In this document: positions 33,695-42,170 of the stretch, one piece after another
Layout of the letters: each line of letters opens with the position of its first letter
Numbering within the stretch: the stretch's first letter is position 1
NCBI GenBank assembly: GCA_044426355.1
Contig: JAWXUO010000002.1
Coordinates: 1 to 64,000 of the forward strand
DNA from: CAYJLC01 sp044426355
Lineage (GTDB): Bacteria; Bacillota; Clostridia; Oscillospirales; Butyricicoccaceae
Length of the DNA stretch: 64,000 bases
Direction of reading: 5' to 3'
The notes under the pieces: generated by a model
Database searches by the model: none
Seen by the model: only the letters and a program-made list of their open reading frames with translations
Told to the model about the DNA's origin: nothing
Translations under genes and position numbers: made by a program

Positions 33695-35836
33695 ATGATA
33701 AAAATTAGTAAAAAAATTATGCTTATAATGTCTGTTTTTGCCGTATTATTTTCTAGCACTGCAGTTTTTGCAACAGATATAACAACGAATGATATGATTA
33801 CATTAACTCAGGAAAATTTAAAATTAATACAAGAGCAAAATACATACAAAATAGGTTATTATGAATATGCAATGCCGATAACATATACGACAAATGGAAA
33901 AGCAGACGGTTTAGCTGTAGAAATTATGAATGAATTATCATCAGCTATAGGAGTCACATTTGATTTTATAAATCTTGAAGAAAATCCAAATGCACAATAT
34001 GATATTATCATAACACCACTTAATTATTCAAACTTGAGGCGTGGTGAATCATATTTAACAACGCACCCAATCCTTATAACCAAAGAATTATATCTAGAAA
34101 ATGATTTTCAAACTTTAGGAATGCAAAATTATTTTGGTATAGATGATGAATATGGTATAATGGATAACAAAACTGTATATTACTACGATACCATAGATGA
34201 AATGTTGCAAGATTTAAAAAGTGGGAAAATAGAAGGTATTCTTATTTCTGATTTGCAATATCAAAAAGTTTCAGATCTTATTCAGTCTAACGAATATAGA
34301 ATGATTATTTTAAGCGAGGTATTACAGTACAATATATATTTCAGCGATGAGTTTGCTGATGATAAGATAGATATTTTAAACAAATTGATGTTAGACTATA
34401 CTTCTTTGGAAATAGACAATTTGATTTCAAAATATACAAACCTTACCTCTTCTGAGGTGCAATCTATTGATGAAATGTTTAATGAAAATATAGGCGACAT
34501 TTTTGTCGCAATAGCGGTTCTCTTAATATTTTTCTTAGCTCACAAGGCATCTGAGAAAGTAAAATTAAAAAAACAACTTGATGTTGACGACATTACAGGA
34601 TTACTGAGTGAAAGTAAATTTATACGTGAGGTAGGCAAACGTTTAGAAGAACAACCTGACCTTGAGTATGCTATCATGTCATTTGACGTTGATAATTTTA
34701 AGTACATAAACGAAACTTTTGGATATGAAATTGGTACGAAAGTGCTTAAAAAAATATCTACTGAAAATAGCAAGATATGGGGTCAAGAAGTTTTATTTGC
34801 TAGAAGTTATGGCGATAATTATCTAATGATGTTAAGCCGTGACCTTGCGTGTCATTTAGTTGACACAAATTGTGCGTCTTTCGACACGGTAACAAAATCT
34901 GTAGAGGCTATGCTTGGTGGTGAATATACTATAACATTTAGTATTGGTATTTATTTAATAGAAGACCCGACAATTGATGTTACTTTAATGATTGATGGTG
35001 CGACTTATGCAAGAAATCAGAGTAAATCATTTACTGGTGATTCTATTGAAATGTACGACCAACAAATGCAAGACGAAAGAAATACAAATAATCGTATTAA
35101 TTCTATCATGCGTGAGGCAGTAACAAACAATGAATTTGTTATGTATTATCAACCAAAATTCGACTTAAAAACACAAAAAACTATTGGTGCAGAGGCTTTG
35201 GTGCGTTGGATTCGTAATAGTAATCTTATTCCACCAAACGAATTTATACCTCTTTTTGAGAAAAATGGATTTATAGAAAGACTAGATTTTTACGTTTTAG
35301 AAGAAGTTTGTAAATTCTTAAAATTCCGTGATGTTCCAGTTATATCAGTAAACTTTTCTGGTATTACAATTTGTAAGCCAGATTTCACAGACCGTGTAAT
35401 GGAAATTATGCGTAAGCATAAAATTAGTCCACGTAAAGTTGATATTGAAATTACCGAGAGTGCTTTCGTAGGACGTGGTGATGAATTTATAGATAAACTT
35501 ATCGTGTTACGTTCACTAGGTTTTACAGTTTCTATGGACGATTTTGGTGTTGGTATTTCATCGCTGAACCGTTTAAAAACTATTCCTATTGATGTATTAA
35601 AAATTGACCAAGAATTTATTAGTGACTCTATAGTTAACGAAAAAGGTCGTGTAATCGTTGAAAACGTAATAAAAATGTCTAAGCAAATCGGTCTAAAAAC
35701 TGTTGCAGAGGGCATTGAAACTAAAGAACAATTAGATTTTCTAATTGAGCAAGGTTGTGATATAGGTCAAGGATATTACCATTCTAAACCTATGACAGCA
35801 GAGCGTTTTCTTGAAGATTTACGTTTTGGAATGTAA
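33695..35836 (+). CDS. Membrane EAL phosphodiesterase with extracellular solute-binding sensor
   Basis: The protein is 713 residues. A signal peptide (about 1-27) is followed by a family 3 solute-binding-like sensor (about 45-250, starting YKIGYYEYAMPITYT) and one membrane span near 270-287. A degenerate GGDEF domain spans about 300-455, with YGDNY in place of the GGDEF motif. The EAL domain has E500 in GAEALVRW, VNFSG, IEITESAF, MDDFGVG, LKIDQEFI and AEGIE, so its catalytic set looks intact. It probably hydrolyses cyclic-di-GMP in response to an external small molecule such as an amino acid. AGAGGA lies before the ATG, and the gene is monocistronic. Confidence 0.88.
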   Translation: MIKISKKIMLIMSVFAVLFSSTAVFATDITTNDMITLTQENLKLIQEQNTYKIGYYEYAMPITYTTNGKADGLAVEIMNELSSAIGVTFDFINLEENPNAQYDIIITPLNYSNLRRGESYLTTHPILITKELYLENDFQTLGMQNYFGIDDEYGIMDNKTVYYYDTIDEMLQDLKSGKIEGILISDLQYQKVSDLIQSNEYRMIILSEVLQYNIYFSDEFADDKIDILNKLMLDYTSLEIDNLISKYTNLTSSEVQSIDEMFNENIGDIFVAIAVLLIFFLAHKASEKVKLKKQLDVDDITGLLSESKFIREVGKRLEEQPDLEYAIMSFDVDNFKYINETFGYEIGTKVLKKISTENSKIWGQEVLFARSYGDNYLMMLSRDLACHLVDTNCASFDTVTKSVEAMLGGEYTITFSIGIYLIEDPTIDVTLMIDGATYARNQSKSFTGDSIEMYDQQMQDERNTNNRINSIMREAVTNNEFVMYYQPKFDLKTQKTIGAEALVRWIRNSNLIPPNEFIPLFEKNGFIERLDFYVLEEVCKFLKFRDVPVISVNFSGITICKPDFTDRVMEIMRKHKISPRKVDIEITESAFVGRGDEFIDKLIVLRSLGFTVSMDDFGVGISSLNRLKTIPIDVLKIDQEFISDSIVNEKGRVIVENVIKMSKQIGLKTVAEGIETKEQLDFLIEQGCDIGQGYYHSKPMTAERFLEDLRFGM

Positions 35837-35855
35837 AATTAGTATTTATAAAAAA

Positions 35856-35879
35856 GCAACCTCGTATGAGGTTGTTTTC
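35856..35879 (+). terminator. Terminator after the solute-binding EAL gene
   Basis: CAACCTC and GAGGTTG pair around GTAT, followed by TTTTCG. Confidence 0.75.
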
Positions 35880-36156
35880 GTTTGTCTAAAAGTGTATTAA
35901 ATTCATTTGAAATAAGTAAAAATTAGATTGATTTTATGGAGTTTTATAGGTTTAGATAGTTTTATAGAAAATTGAATTTTAATAGGATTACTATTAAGAT
36001 TGGAAATTCATTTATAAGCTTTCACTTTAGTGCGAAAAATGTATATTCAGCAATAACTTGACATATTTATGTGTTAAAAAGTATCTTTCATACTTTTTAT
36101 TAACAGTAAAATTTTAGCTTAATGGTGAAAATTTTCACTATGTTTGGGGTTTAAGT

Positions 36157-36273
36157 TGAATTTTTTAAAAATTCAAGGTGGAATTTCGCTGTTTCGACAG
36201 CGATTTAAGACTTTCAGTCTTAAAAATTTCGACCACCTCGACGTGGACGCATTTAGGGCATGGTTTTAGATAA
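36157..36273 (+). repeat. Structured intergenic repeat, copy B
   Basis: This copy aligns with the reverse complement of 13368-13482. It has a clean fold: an outer stem AGGTGG/CCACCT, a hairpin TTTAAGACT-TTC-AGTCTTAAA, and a hairpin TCGCTGT-TTCG-ACAGCGA with a TTCG tetraloop. Copy A keeps all three stems with several sequence changes. It lies in a convergent gap and is followed by a terminator on the plus strand. Confidence 0.7.
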
Positions 36274-36278
36274 GCGAA

Positions 36279-36306
36279 AACGCTGACTATAGTCAGCGTT
36301 TTTTTA
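36279..36306. terminator. Terminator after repeat B and after the GGDEF gene
   Basis: AACGCTGAC and GTCAGCGTT form a 9-bp stem with a TATA loop, followed by TTTTT on the plus strand and TTTTCGC on the minus strand. It can end both a plus-strand RNA over repeat B and the minus-strand cyclase gene. Confidence 0.8.
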
Positions 36307-37920
36307 TTAAATTAAATTATTCTCAGCTAAATCTTCGCTATACACAGTGGCGATATTCTTGCCAGTGCGTTTAGAATGATAAAGTGCAATATCAGCTCTG
36401 CGATATAAATCTTCGAAATTTGTACCATGATTTGGATATACAGCAATACCTATACTAGTTTTTATTGTGTGAGAATATTCGCCATCATTAAATTCTTGGC
36501 TAATAATTTTTAGAATTTTTTCGGCTTTATTTAAAAGCATTTCATTATTTGGTATATGTCCTAAAAATAAAATAAACTCATCTCCACCAACTCGACCTAC
36601 AAGGTCACCGTGGCGAACATTTTCGTTAAGTCTTTTACCAAGTTCTTTTAGTAAAAAATCACCAAAAGCATGCCCATAAGTATCATTAACAAATTTAAAA
36701 TCATCTAAGTCTAGGAAAAATAGTGCATGGTTACTAATCGTTGTAAAGTCTGATAAAAGTGTAGTAACATACTGTTCGAAAGTGACTTTATTTAGGGTAT
36801 TAGTAAGCAAATCATAGTGAGCTTTTTCTTCTAAAACCTTAATGTTTTGCACATTTACAAGCTTTCCGAACATTTCACGAACGTTTCCTTTGTCGTCATA
36901 AACAGGAACGCAAGTTATACGTCTATAAGTGAATTGACCATCTATAGTTTTCATTCTAATTTCAATGCTACCACCTTCGCCACGCAGTAATTGGTGACCG
37001 AAATCCATATAGGCATCGATGTCCTCTTCGTAGACTAAGCCACTGTCACGAGTCGACTCAGGAAAGTTCTTCACTTCTATATCAGCACCAAAAACATCTG
37101 CATAGTCATCGCAACGTAAAAGCGTTTTAGTGTTTAGTTGTACACGGAACAATAAATCGTCAGATAATGCTTGTAAAGCGTTAAAATATTGATTTACATC
37201 ACGCAATTCAGTTTCAATCTTAACTTTTTGGTCAATACAAAGCAGAGAACAAATTATTTTTTCGCCACTATTATCCAAAATAGTTTTGTGCAAGTCGATA
37301 GCATACCATTTTTTTTCGCCTTTGGCTGTCATAATTTCAACTTCGGTGTAGTATGAATTGTCTGAGTCTAGCATAAGGTGAATGTTTTCAAGGACTGAAT
37401 ATCTGCTTTCTTCGACAAATGTTTCACTTAGCATATTATTGCAAAAAGCAACGATATTATCTTTGTTCGTATCAAAAACATCATAAAAAATTTGATTACA
37501 ATAGTTGATAGTAAAATTATCATCATAGTCTAAGATAGCTTTTGCACGATATGAATTATCAACATTGTTTTTCGCAATTTCAAAGCGTTTATCTTCTTTA
37601 AAAGATAATTTTATATATATTTTTTCATCATCAATATAGCCAATTTGTGCATCACAGAATTTTACATTGCCTGAAATTGTTGTTGTAGCAAGGTTGAAAA
37701 TTTCTGTTGTAGGGTGATTTTTTAGTTTTAATAATGTTTCGCTAAGTAGATGTGAATGTGTCTGGTTACCCTCAAAAATATGTTCTATATCCATTTTTTC
37801 AAAATTACCATATAAATTTAAAGCAAGTTCATTTGCATATAAAGTTTGTTTATTTGTTTTTTTGAAAATTATTATAGCTCGGTCATCAGCACTGACTATA
37901 GACAAAAAATCTTCATTCAT
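36307..37920 (-). CDS. PAS-domain diguanylate cyclase
   Basis: The protein is 537 residues from the ATG at 37920. It carries several PAS-like segments (about 5-90, 115-225, 240-355) and a C-terminal GGDEF domain. The cyclase site RVGGDEFILFL is intact near residue 445, preceded by DYDLLTNTLNKVTFEQYV-like start and DLDDFKFVNDTYGHAFGD. It should make cyclic-di-GMP, the only likely active cyclase in the window. An ATG at 37938 overlaps the upstream stop as TAATG but lacks a site; the ATG at 37920 has AGAAGG 7 bases upstream. No membrane span is seen. Confidence 0.88.
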   Translation of the reverse strand: MNEDFLSIVSADDRAIIIFKKTNKQTLYANELALNLYGNFEKMDIEHIFEGNQTHSHLLSETLLKLKNHPTTEIFNLATTTISGNVKFCDAQIGYIDDEKIYIKLSFKEDKRFEIAKNNVDNSYRAKAILDYDDNFTINYCNQIFYDVFDTNKDNIVAFCNNMLSETFVEESRYSVLENIHLMLDSDNSYYTEVEIMTAKGEKKWYAIDLHKTILDNSGEKIICSLLCIDQKVKIETELRDVNQYFNALQALSDDLLFRVQLNTKTLLRCDDYADVFGADIEVKNFPESTRDSGLVYEEDIDAYMDFGHQLLRGEGGSIEIRMKTIDGQFTYRRITCVPVYDDKGNVREMFGKLVNVQNIKVLEEKAHYDLLTNTLNKVTFEQYVTTLLSDFTTISNHALFFLDLDDFKFVNDTYGHAFGDFLLKELGKRLNENVRHGDLVGRVGGDEFILFLGHIPNNEMLLNKAEKILKIISQEFNDGEYSHTIKTSIGIAVYPNHGTNFEDLYRRADIALYHSKRTGKNIATVYSEDLAENNLI

Positions 37921-37937
37921 ATTTATACCTTCTTCCA

Positions 37938-39989
37938 TTACTTATTAATTATATATTTATCAAAAAATTCTTTTTGTGGGATAGGACGAGAATAGAAATA
38001 ACCTTGTGCGTAGTCGCATTTAAAATCTCGTAAAATATTACGTTGATGCTCATCTTCTATACCTTCTGCGAGTGTCTTAGTGTTGTCAAATTGGCTACAC
38101 ATATCAATAATGCTGTTTACAATAACACGATTTTTAGGGTTTGTAGCAAGATTATCAACTAAACTTTTATCTATTTTAACCTCATCTACAGAAATATTTG
38201 TGAGCGTTACAATATTTGAATAAGCACAACCAAAGTCATCAAGCGAAACTTTAAAATTATTTGATTTAAATTCGTCTATTAATGAAGTAGCAACATCATT
38301 TTCGATAAGTCCGATACGCTCGGTTACCTCGATAGTAATTAAGTTATGAGGAATACCGTAGTTGTCGCAAATTGATGCAATTGTATGAACAATATCATAT
38401 TCTATTAAAGTTACACGGCTTAAATTTACTGAAATTGGAACTTCTACACCGTGTTTTTTCCATTCTACAAGCATTTGGCAAACTTTGTTTAATACAAAAA
38501 TATCAACATGACGTATTATAGATTTTTGTTCATACATAGGTATGAATTGGTCAGGAAAAATCATTTTTTTATTTTTCGTGTCCATTCTACGAATAAGAGC
38601 TTCAGCACCTATTAGGCTGTCGTCTTTTAAGCTTACTTGTGGTTGAAGATAAATCAAAAACTCATCGTTTGCAACACCGAAAAGCAAGTCGGATAATATA
38701 TCATCGCTGTTGTCGGAAATAGTTGTGTGGTTGTGTTGATAATATTCTTGTTTATTGATATACATAACGGTGTCAGCTTCTTCTACAAGCTTTTGAACGT
38801 TAATAACTCCAGCATTTTTATAGGCGTGTCCTATAGAAAAAGGGAAATCATCAGACTGTTTTAAATAATTATGTACAGTATTAATTTTAGTTAAAAAATC
38901 CTCTTCGTTATTATCGTAACAAAAACAAACAAATTCATCTCCACTAATTCTGTAAAATTGCTCAGAGAAAAAAGTTAGTAATATTTCGGCTGTTTTTGTT
39001 ATTTGTTCATCGCCTTTTGCAAATCCCATATATTCATTTGTTTTTCGTAAACCATTAATGTTTACAAAAACTACGCCAAGTTGTTTTGGGGGGTTGTTTT
39101 GCAATTTTCCTAAATCTTTAGCATATTTTGGTCTGCTTAAAAATCCAGTTAAAAAATCTATATCCCCAAGCGTTTTAAGTTCAGCTTGCATATCTGTATT
39201 TGTAAAACCATCTTGAATAAATCTAGTAACAGTTTTAAGCAAACGATAGTCAAAAGATTTCTCGGCTCTATCGCTAAAACCAACTACGCCAATGCATTCA
39301 CCATTTGCATCTGTAATAGCACAAACTGTGATATTAGAAACCTTAAAATGATTTAATAATTGCATAGAAAATTCGTCTAAATCCTCATCAATTTTACTAA
39401 TTTCACGAATACCGTAGTAATTTCTACAGTCGAGCCAACTTCTTAGAGAATCTAAAGGAAAATCGTCAGATAAAAGACTTTTTTCTGCAAATTTACCATC
39501 GCTATACCACTGATATTCTCGTGTTATATTAGTTTTTTCGTGGTTTAGATAAAAAACATAAGAAGACGTTGATTCGTAAAATTCGCCAACTAAAGCAAGA
39601 AAAGATTTTGTCATGTCTTCAAAATTATCTTGTTTACCTAAAATTTCAACGCTTTTTGTCATAGCTTCTTCGAAAGTTATAATTTGATTTGTATATGATG
39701 TGCTAGTAAAATATTTACAAAAACTATATTGATTGTCTTTAAAAGATAGCTTTGTAGTATTAAGACGAAAACTTTTTTCTAATTTTTGACTTAAAATGTG
39801 ACTTTCTGCAAATTCATATTCTATAAGTGAATCGGCAGTTGCAGGCTCAAAAATATCAACAAGACCATGAACTTTTTCGAAAGCTGAATTCATAAATATT
39901 ATTTTTTTAGTATCAAGCTCCGTTAAAACGCATGGGTTTGGCGAATCGTTGCATAATATTTCAAAGTAAACTTGTAAATCTGAATGCAT
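37938..39989 (-). CDS. PAS/GAF-GGDEF-EAL protein, probable cyclic-di-GMP phosphodiesterase
   Basis: The protein is 683 residues. An N-terminal PAS-like part (about 1-85) precedes a GAF-like domain (about 105-245). The GGDEF domain near 265-410 has SGDEF (RISGDEFVCFC) in place of GGDEF. The C-terminal EAL domain has GAEALIRR (E near 463), VNLSR, IEVTERI, LDDFGCAYSN and AEGIED, a full catalytic set. Phosphodiesterase activity is likely; the GGDEF domain may bind GTP as an allosteric site, as known for some such proteins. It is a paralogue of 52655-54703, with the same domain order. AGGAG precedes the ATG. Confidence 0.87.
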   Translation of the reverse strand: MHSDLQVYFEILCNDSPNPCVLTELDTKKIIFMNSAFEKVHGLVDIFEPATADSLIEYEFAESHILSQKLEKSFRLNTTKLSFKDNQYSFCKYFTSTSYTNQIITFEEAMTKSVEILGKQDNFEDMTKSFLALVGEFYESTSSYVFYLNHEKTNITREYQWYSDGKFAEKSLLSDDFPLDSLRSWLDCRNYYGIREISKIDEDLDEFSMQLLNHFKVSNITVCAITDANGECIGVVGFSDRAEKSFDYRLLKTVTRFIQDGFTNTDMQAELKTLGDIDFLTGFLSRPKYAKDLGKLQNNPPKQLGVVFVNINGLRKTNEYMGFAKGDEQITKTAEILLTFFSEQFYRISGDEFVCFCYDNNEEDFLTKINTVHNYLKQSDDFPFSIGHAYKNAGVINVQKLVEEADTVMYINKQEYYQHNHTTISDNSDDILSDLLFGVANDEFLIYLQPQVSLKDDSLIGAEALIRRMDTKNKKMIFPDQFIPMYEQKSIIRHVDIFVLNKVCQMLVEWKKHGVEVPISVNLSRVTLIEYDIVHTIASICDNYGIPHNLITIEVTERIGLIENDVATSLIDEFKSNNFKVSLDDFGCAYSNIVTLTNISVDEVKIDKSLVDNLATNPKNRVIVNSIIDMCSQFDNTKTLAEGIEDEHQRNILRDFKCDYAQGYFYSRPIPQKEFFDKYIINK

Positions 39990-40018
39990 AAATAAAATCT
40001 CCTAGTAGTCGTAAGTGT

Positions 40019-40471
40019 TTATTCTATTGGTAGTTGTAGTTCTATAGTATATGTCTTTTTCTTGTGTTTAAAAAGATTAGTGTTCGTTTTTTTGTAAATT
40101 ATGCGATACGGAAGAATTGGAGTTAATTCGTTAGCTAAAGCAAACTGAAAAAGTGCTTCTAGTTCATTGTTTAAGTTGTCGTATTCGCCATCGTTAGTTA
40201 GATATAAAACATTGGTTCGCTGTAAAACGAAAAAATCATCAGAGTTAAAACCTAAGTAATCTACTTCGTCAAAAGGGAAGCACAGAGTGAAAGAAGTTTC
40301 GTCTGTTAATATTTTATCTTCGCTTAAACACATTAAAACGCTATTTGAATTATTTGTTGCAATAGAGTGAATTAAACTCGCAGAGTCTTTAATATCTTGA
40401 TAAGTATGTTTATCCTTTAATTCCATAGAAAGAATAGGTGGGATATTTTTTAGTTTGATAGAATATGACAT
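40019..40471 (-). CDS. Hypothetical protein with weak GyrI-like effector-binding features
   Basis: The protein is 150 residues and acidic. The C-terminal part (FQFALANELTPILPYRIIYKKTN) resembles the end of GyrI-like small-molecule-binding domains, but the match is weak. There is no signal peptide or span. AAAGG lies 7 bases before the ATG. It leads a three-gene minus unit with two cyclic-di-GMP proteins, spaced 29 bases from the next, so it may supply a sensory input. That role is inference from context. Confidence 0.55.
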   Translation of the reverse strand: MSYSIKLKNIPPILSMELKDKHTYQDIKDSASLIHSIATNNSNSVLMCLSEDKILTDETSFTLCFPFDEVDYLGFNSDDFFVLQRTNVLYLTNDGEYDNLNNELEALFQFALANELTPILPYRIIYKKTNTNLFKHKKKTYTIELQLPIE

Positions 40472-40568
40472 AAAAAAACCTTTCGTATTTGTGGAAAATA
40501 TTATTATCCATTATGTTTTTATTATAACACATAATTTAAAAAAAATAAACCCTAAAAGTATTTTTTCG

Positions 40569-40597
40569 TTGATAAATTTTAAAAAATATGTTATTAT
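40569..40597 (+). promoter_or_regulatory. Promoter of the 93-residue orphan gene
   Basis: TTGATA and TATTAT are separated by 17 bases, about 70 bases before the start. Confidence 0.65.
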
Positions 40598-40667
40598 GAC
40601 AAAATAGGTTTAAATATAATTTTTTATTAAAGTTATATTTTGTGGAAATGCAAGGAGATTTTATAAA

Positions 40668-40949
40668 ATGTATACAAAAAACAGCTATATTATTACTTAT
40701 GAAGACGAAAAAAAGATAATACATCAAAAAAGAATGGAATGCTTAGATAAAAAAGATTTAAAAGATATATTTTATAAATTAGTATATATTTTACCAAACG
40801 TAAAAAAAGGTTTTGTATGGGAAATTTATGGAGATGATAGATTTATAGGATTAATTGAAAAAGATGGAATTAATAGCCCAAAAATTAAATTGCGTTTTTT
40901 AGATGGAGATTTTTCTGAAATTCATTGTAAAAATATAAAACAGCCGTAG
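40668..40949 (+). CDS. Hypothetical 93-residue protein
   Basis: The frame has its own promoter (40569-40597), AAGGAG 9 bases before the ATG, and a terminator that overlaps its stop, so it is a complete single-gene unit. The protein is mixed alpha/beta in look, with no span, signal or cysteine motif: YIITYEDEKKIIHQKRMECL, then KKGFVWEIYGDDRFIG and KIKLRFLDGDF. I recognise no family. It lies divergent to the cyclic-di-GMP unit and convergent with dnaJ. Confidence 0.65.
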   Translation: MYTKNSYIITYEDEKKIIHQKRMECLDKKDLKDIFYKLVYILPNVKKGFVWEIYGDDRFIGLIEKDGINSPKIKLRFLDGDFSEIHCKNIKQP

Positions 40950-40976
40950 AAATATACTCTACAGCTGTTATTTTTA
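40939..40976. terminator. Bidirectional terminator overlapping two gene ends
   Basis: AACAGC-GTAGA and TCTAC-GCTGTT pair around AATATAC, followed by ATTTTTATTT. The stem contains the stop codon of the 93-residue gene, and the T tract runs into the end of dnaJ, which is convergent. Confidence 0.75.
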
Positions 40977-42098
40977 TTTAAAAACATCTTTAATTTTATC
41001 AAAAAAGCTTTTTTTCTCGTGACAGTTATCGTCAGATAAACTATTATCAAATTTTTTGATGATTTCTTTTTGTTCGTTTGTTAGTTTTTTAGGTACTTCA
41101 ATGTTAACACGAATAAAATGGTCGCCATGCCCACGTCCGTTTAAGTTTGGAATACCTTTTGAGCGAAGTCTAAATACTGTTCCTGTTGCAGTGCCTTCAG
41201 GGATTGTGTATTTAACTTTGCCGTGGATAGTGTGTACCACTATTTCGTCGCCTAAAACAGCTTGAACATAAGATATAGGCATGTCGCAGACAACATCAGA
41301 GCCGTCACGTTCGAATAAAGGGTGAACTTTTACAGATATAGTGACTATTATATCGCCAGCAGGCCCACCATTTACACCTTGCGAACCTTGACCACGTAGC
41401 TGAATGCTTTGTGCATGGTCGATACCAGCAGGGATTTTTACTTCTACAGAAGTTTTGGTTGTAACTCTTCCTTGTCCATTACAATTAGGACAAAGTGATT
41501 TGATGATTTTACCACGTCCACCACATTTTGGACAAGTTGCATTCGATTGGAAAGTACCAAAAGGTGTTCTTTGTGTTTGGCGAATTTGACCTGCACCACC
41601 ACAAGTTTGACAAGTTTCTACATCAGAGCTTGATTTTGCACCTGACCCAGAACAACTAGAACAAGTTTCAGTACGATTTATGTTTATTGTTTTTGTGCAA
41701 CCAAATGCTGCTTCTTCAAATGTAAGTGAAAGAGAAACACGTTGCGACTCACCTTTTCGTGGGCCATTTCGACGAGCAGAACCTCCACTACCAAAAAAGC
41801 TACCGAAAATATCGCCTAAATCGACATCTTCAAAACCACCATAGCCACCACCGAAGCCACCTCCACCATAGTTAGAGTCAACACCTGCGTGACCAAATTG
41901 GTCATATCTTGATTTTTTTGTATCATCAGATAAAACTTCGTAAGCTTGATTTACCTCTTTAAAAGATGCTTCAGCTTCTGGGTTATCTTTGTTTTGGTCT
42001 GGGTGATATTTCATCGCCATTTTTCTGTATGCTTTTTTAATTTCGACATCAGAGGCAGATTTATCTACACCTAGAACTTCGTAATAATCTCTTGCCAT
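40974..42098 (-). CDS. dnaJ: Chaperone protein DnaJ
   Basis: DnaJ presents substrates to DnaK and stimulates its ATPase. The protein is 374 residues from the ATG at 42098. The J domain (about 1-70) has YYEVLGVDKSA and the HPD motif in MKYHPDQNKDN. A G/F region follows, with GGGGFGGGYGGFED. Four zinc repeats of CxxCxGxG type lie near 145-220 (CSSCSGSGAK, CQTCGGAGQ, CPKCGGRGK, CPNCNGQGR), then the substrate-binding C-terminal domains. An in-frame ATG at 42161 would extend into the dnaK-dnaJ hairpin and is unlikely. It is the last gene of the HrcA operon. Confidence 0.95.
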   Translation of the reverse strand: MARDYYEVLGVDKSASDVEIKKAYRKMAMKYHPDQNKDNPEAEASFKEVNQAYEVLSDDTKKSRYDQFGHAGVDSNYGGGGFGGGYGGFEDVDLGDIFGSFFGSGGSARRNGPRKGESQRVSLSLTFEEAAFGCTKTININRTETCSSCSGSGAKSSSDVETCQTCGGAGQIRQTQRTPFGTFQSNATCPKCGGRGKIIKSLCPNCNGQGRVTTKTSVEVKIPAGIDHAQSIQLRGQGSQGVNGGPAGDIIVTISVKVHPLFERDGSDVVCDMPISYVQAVLGDEIVVHTIHGKVKYTIPEGTATGTVFRLRSKGIPNLNGRGHGDHFIRVNIEVPKKLTNEQKEIIKKFDNSLSDDNCHEKKSFFDKIKDVFK

Positions 42099-42135
42099 AA
42101 TTTCTCGCTTTCTAAAAAATGTAAACATGACAATG

Positions 42136-42154
42136 GGACGAACTAAGTTCGTCC
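42136..42154 (-). other. dnaK-dnaJ intergenic hairpin
   Basis: GGACGAAC and GTTCGTCC form a perfect 8-bp stem with a 3-base loop between the dnaK stop and the dnaJ start. No T tract follows on the minus strand. Such a structure may be an RNA-processing or stability site that lowers dnaJ relative to dnaK. Confidence 0.65.
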
Positions 42155-42170
42155 TTGCCAATTTTAAAAA

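Larger units (their letters stand above)
35837..36306. other. Convergent intergenic region carrying structured repeat B
   Basis: The 470 bases lie between two convergent cyclic-di-GMP genes. They hold a terminator at 35856, a TTGACA/TATCTT pair with 18-base spacing at 36058-36087 that could start a plus-strand RNA, a hairpin at 36078-36101, the palindrome GAAAATTTTC (36127-36136), structured repeat copy B (36157-36273) and a terminator at 36279-36306. No convincing coding frame is present. Confidence 0.6.
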
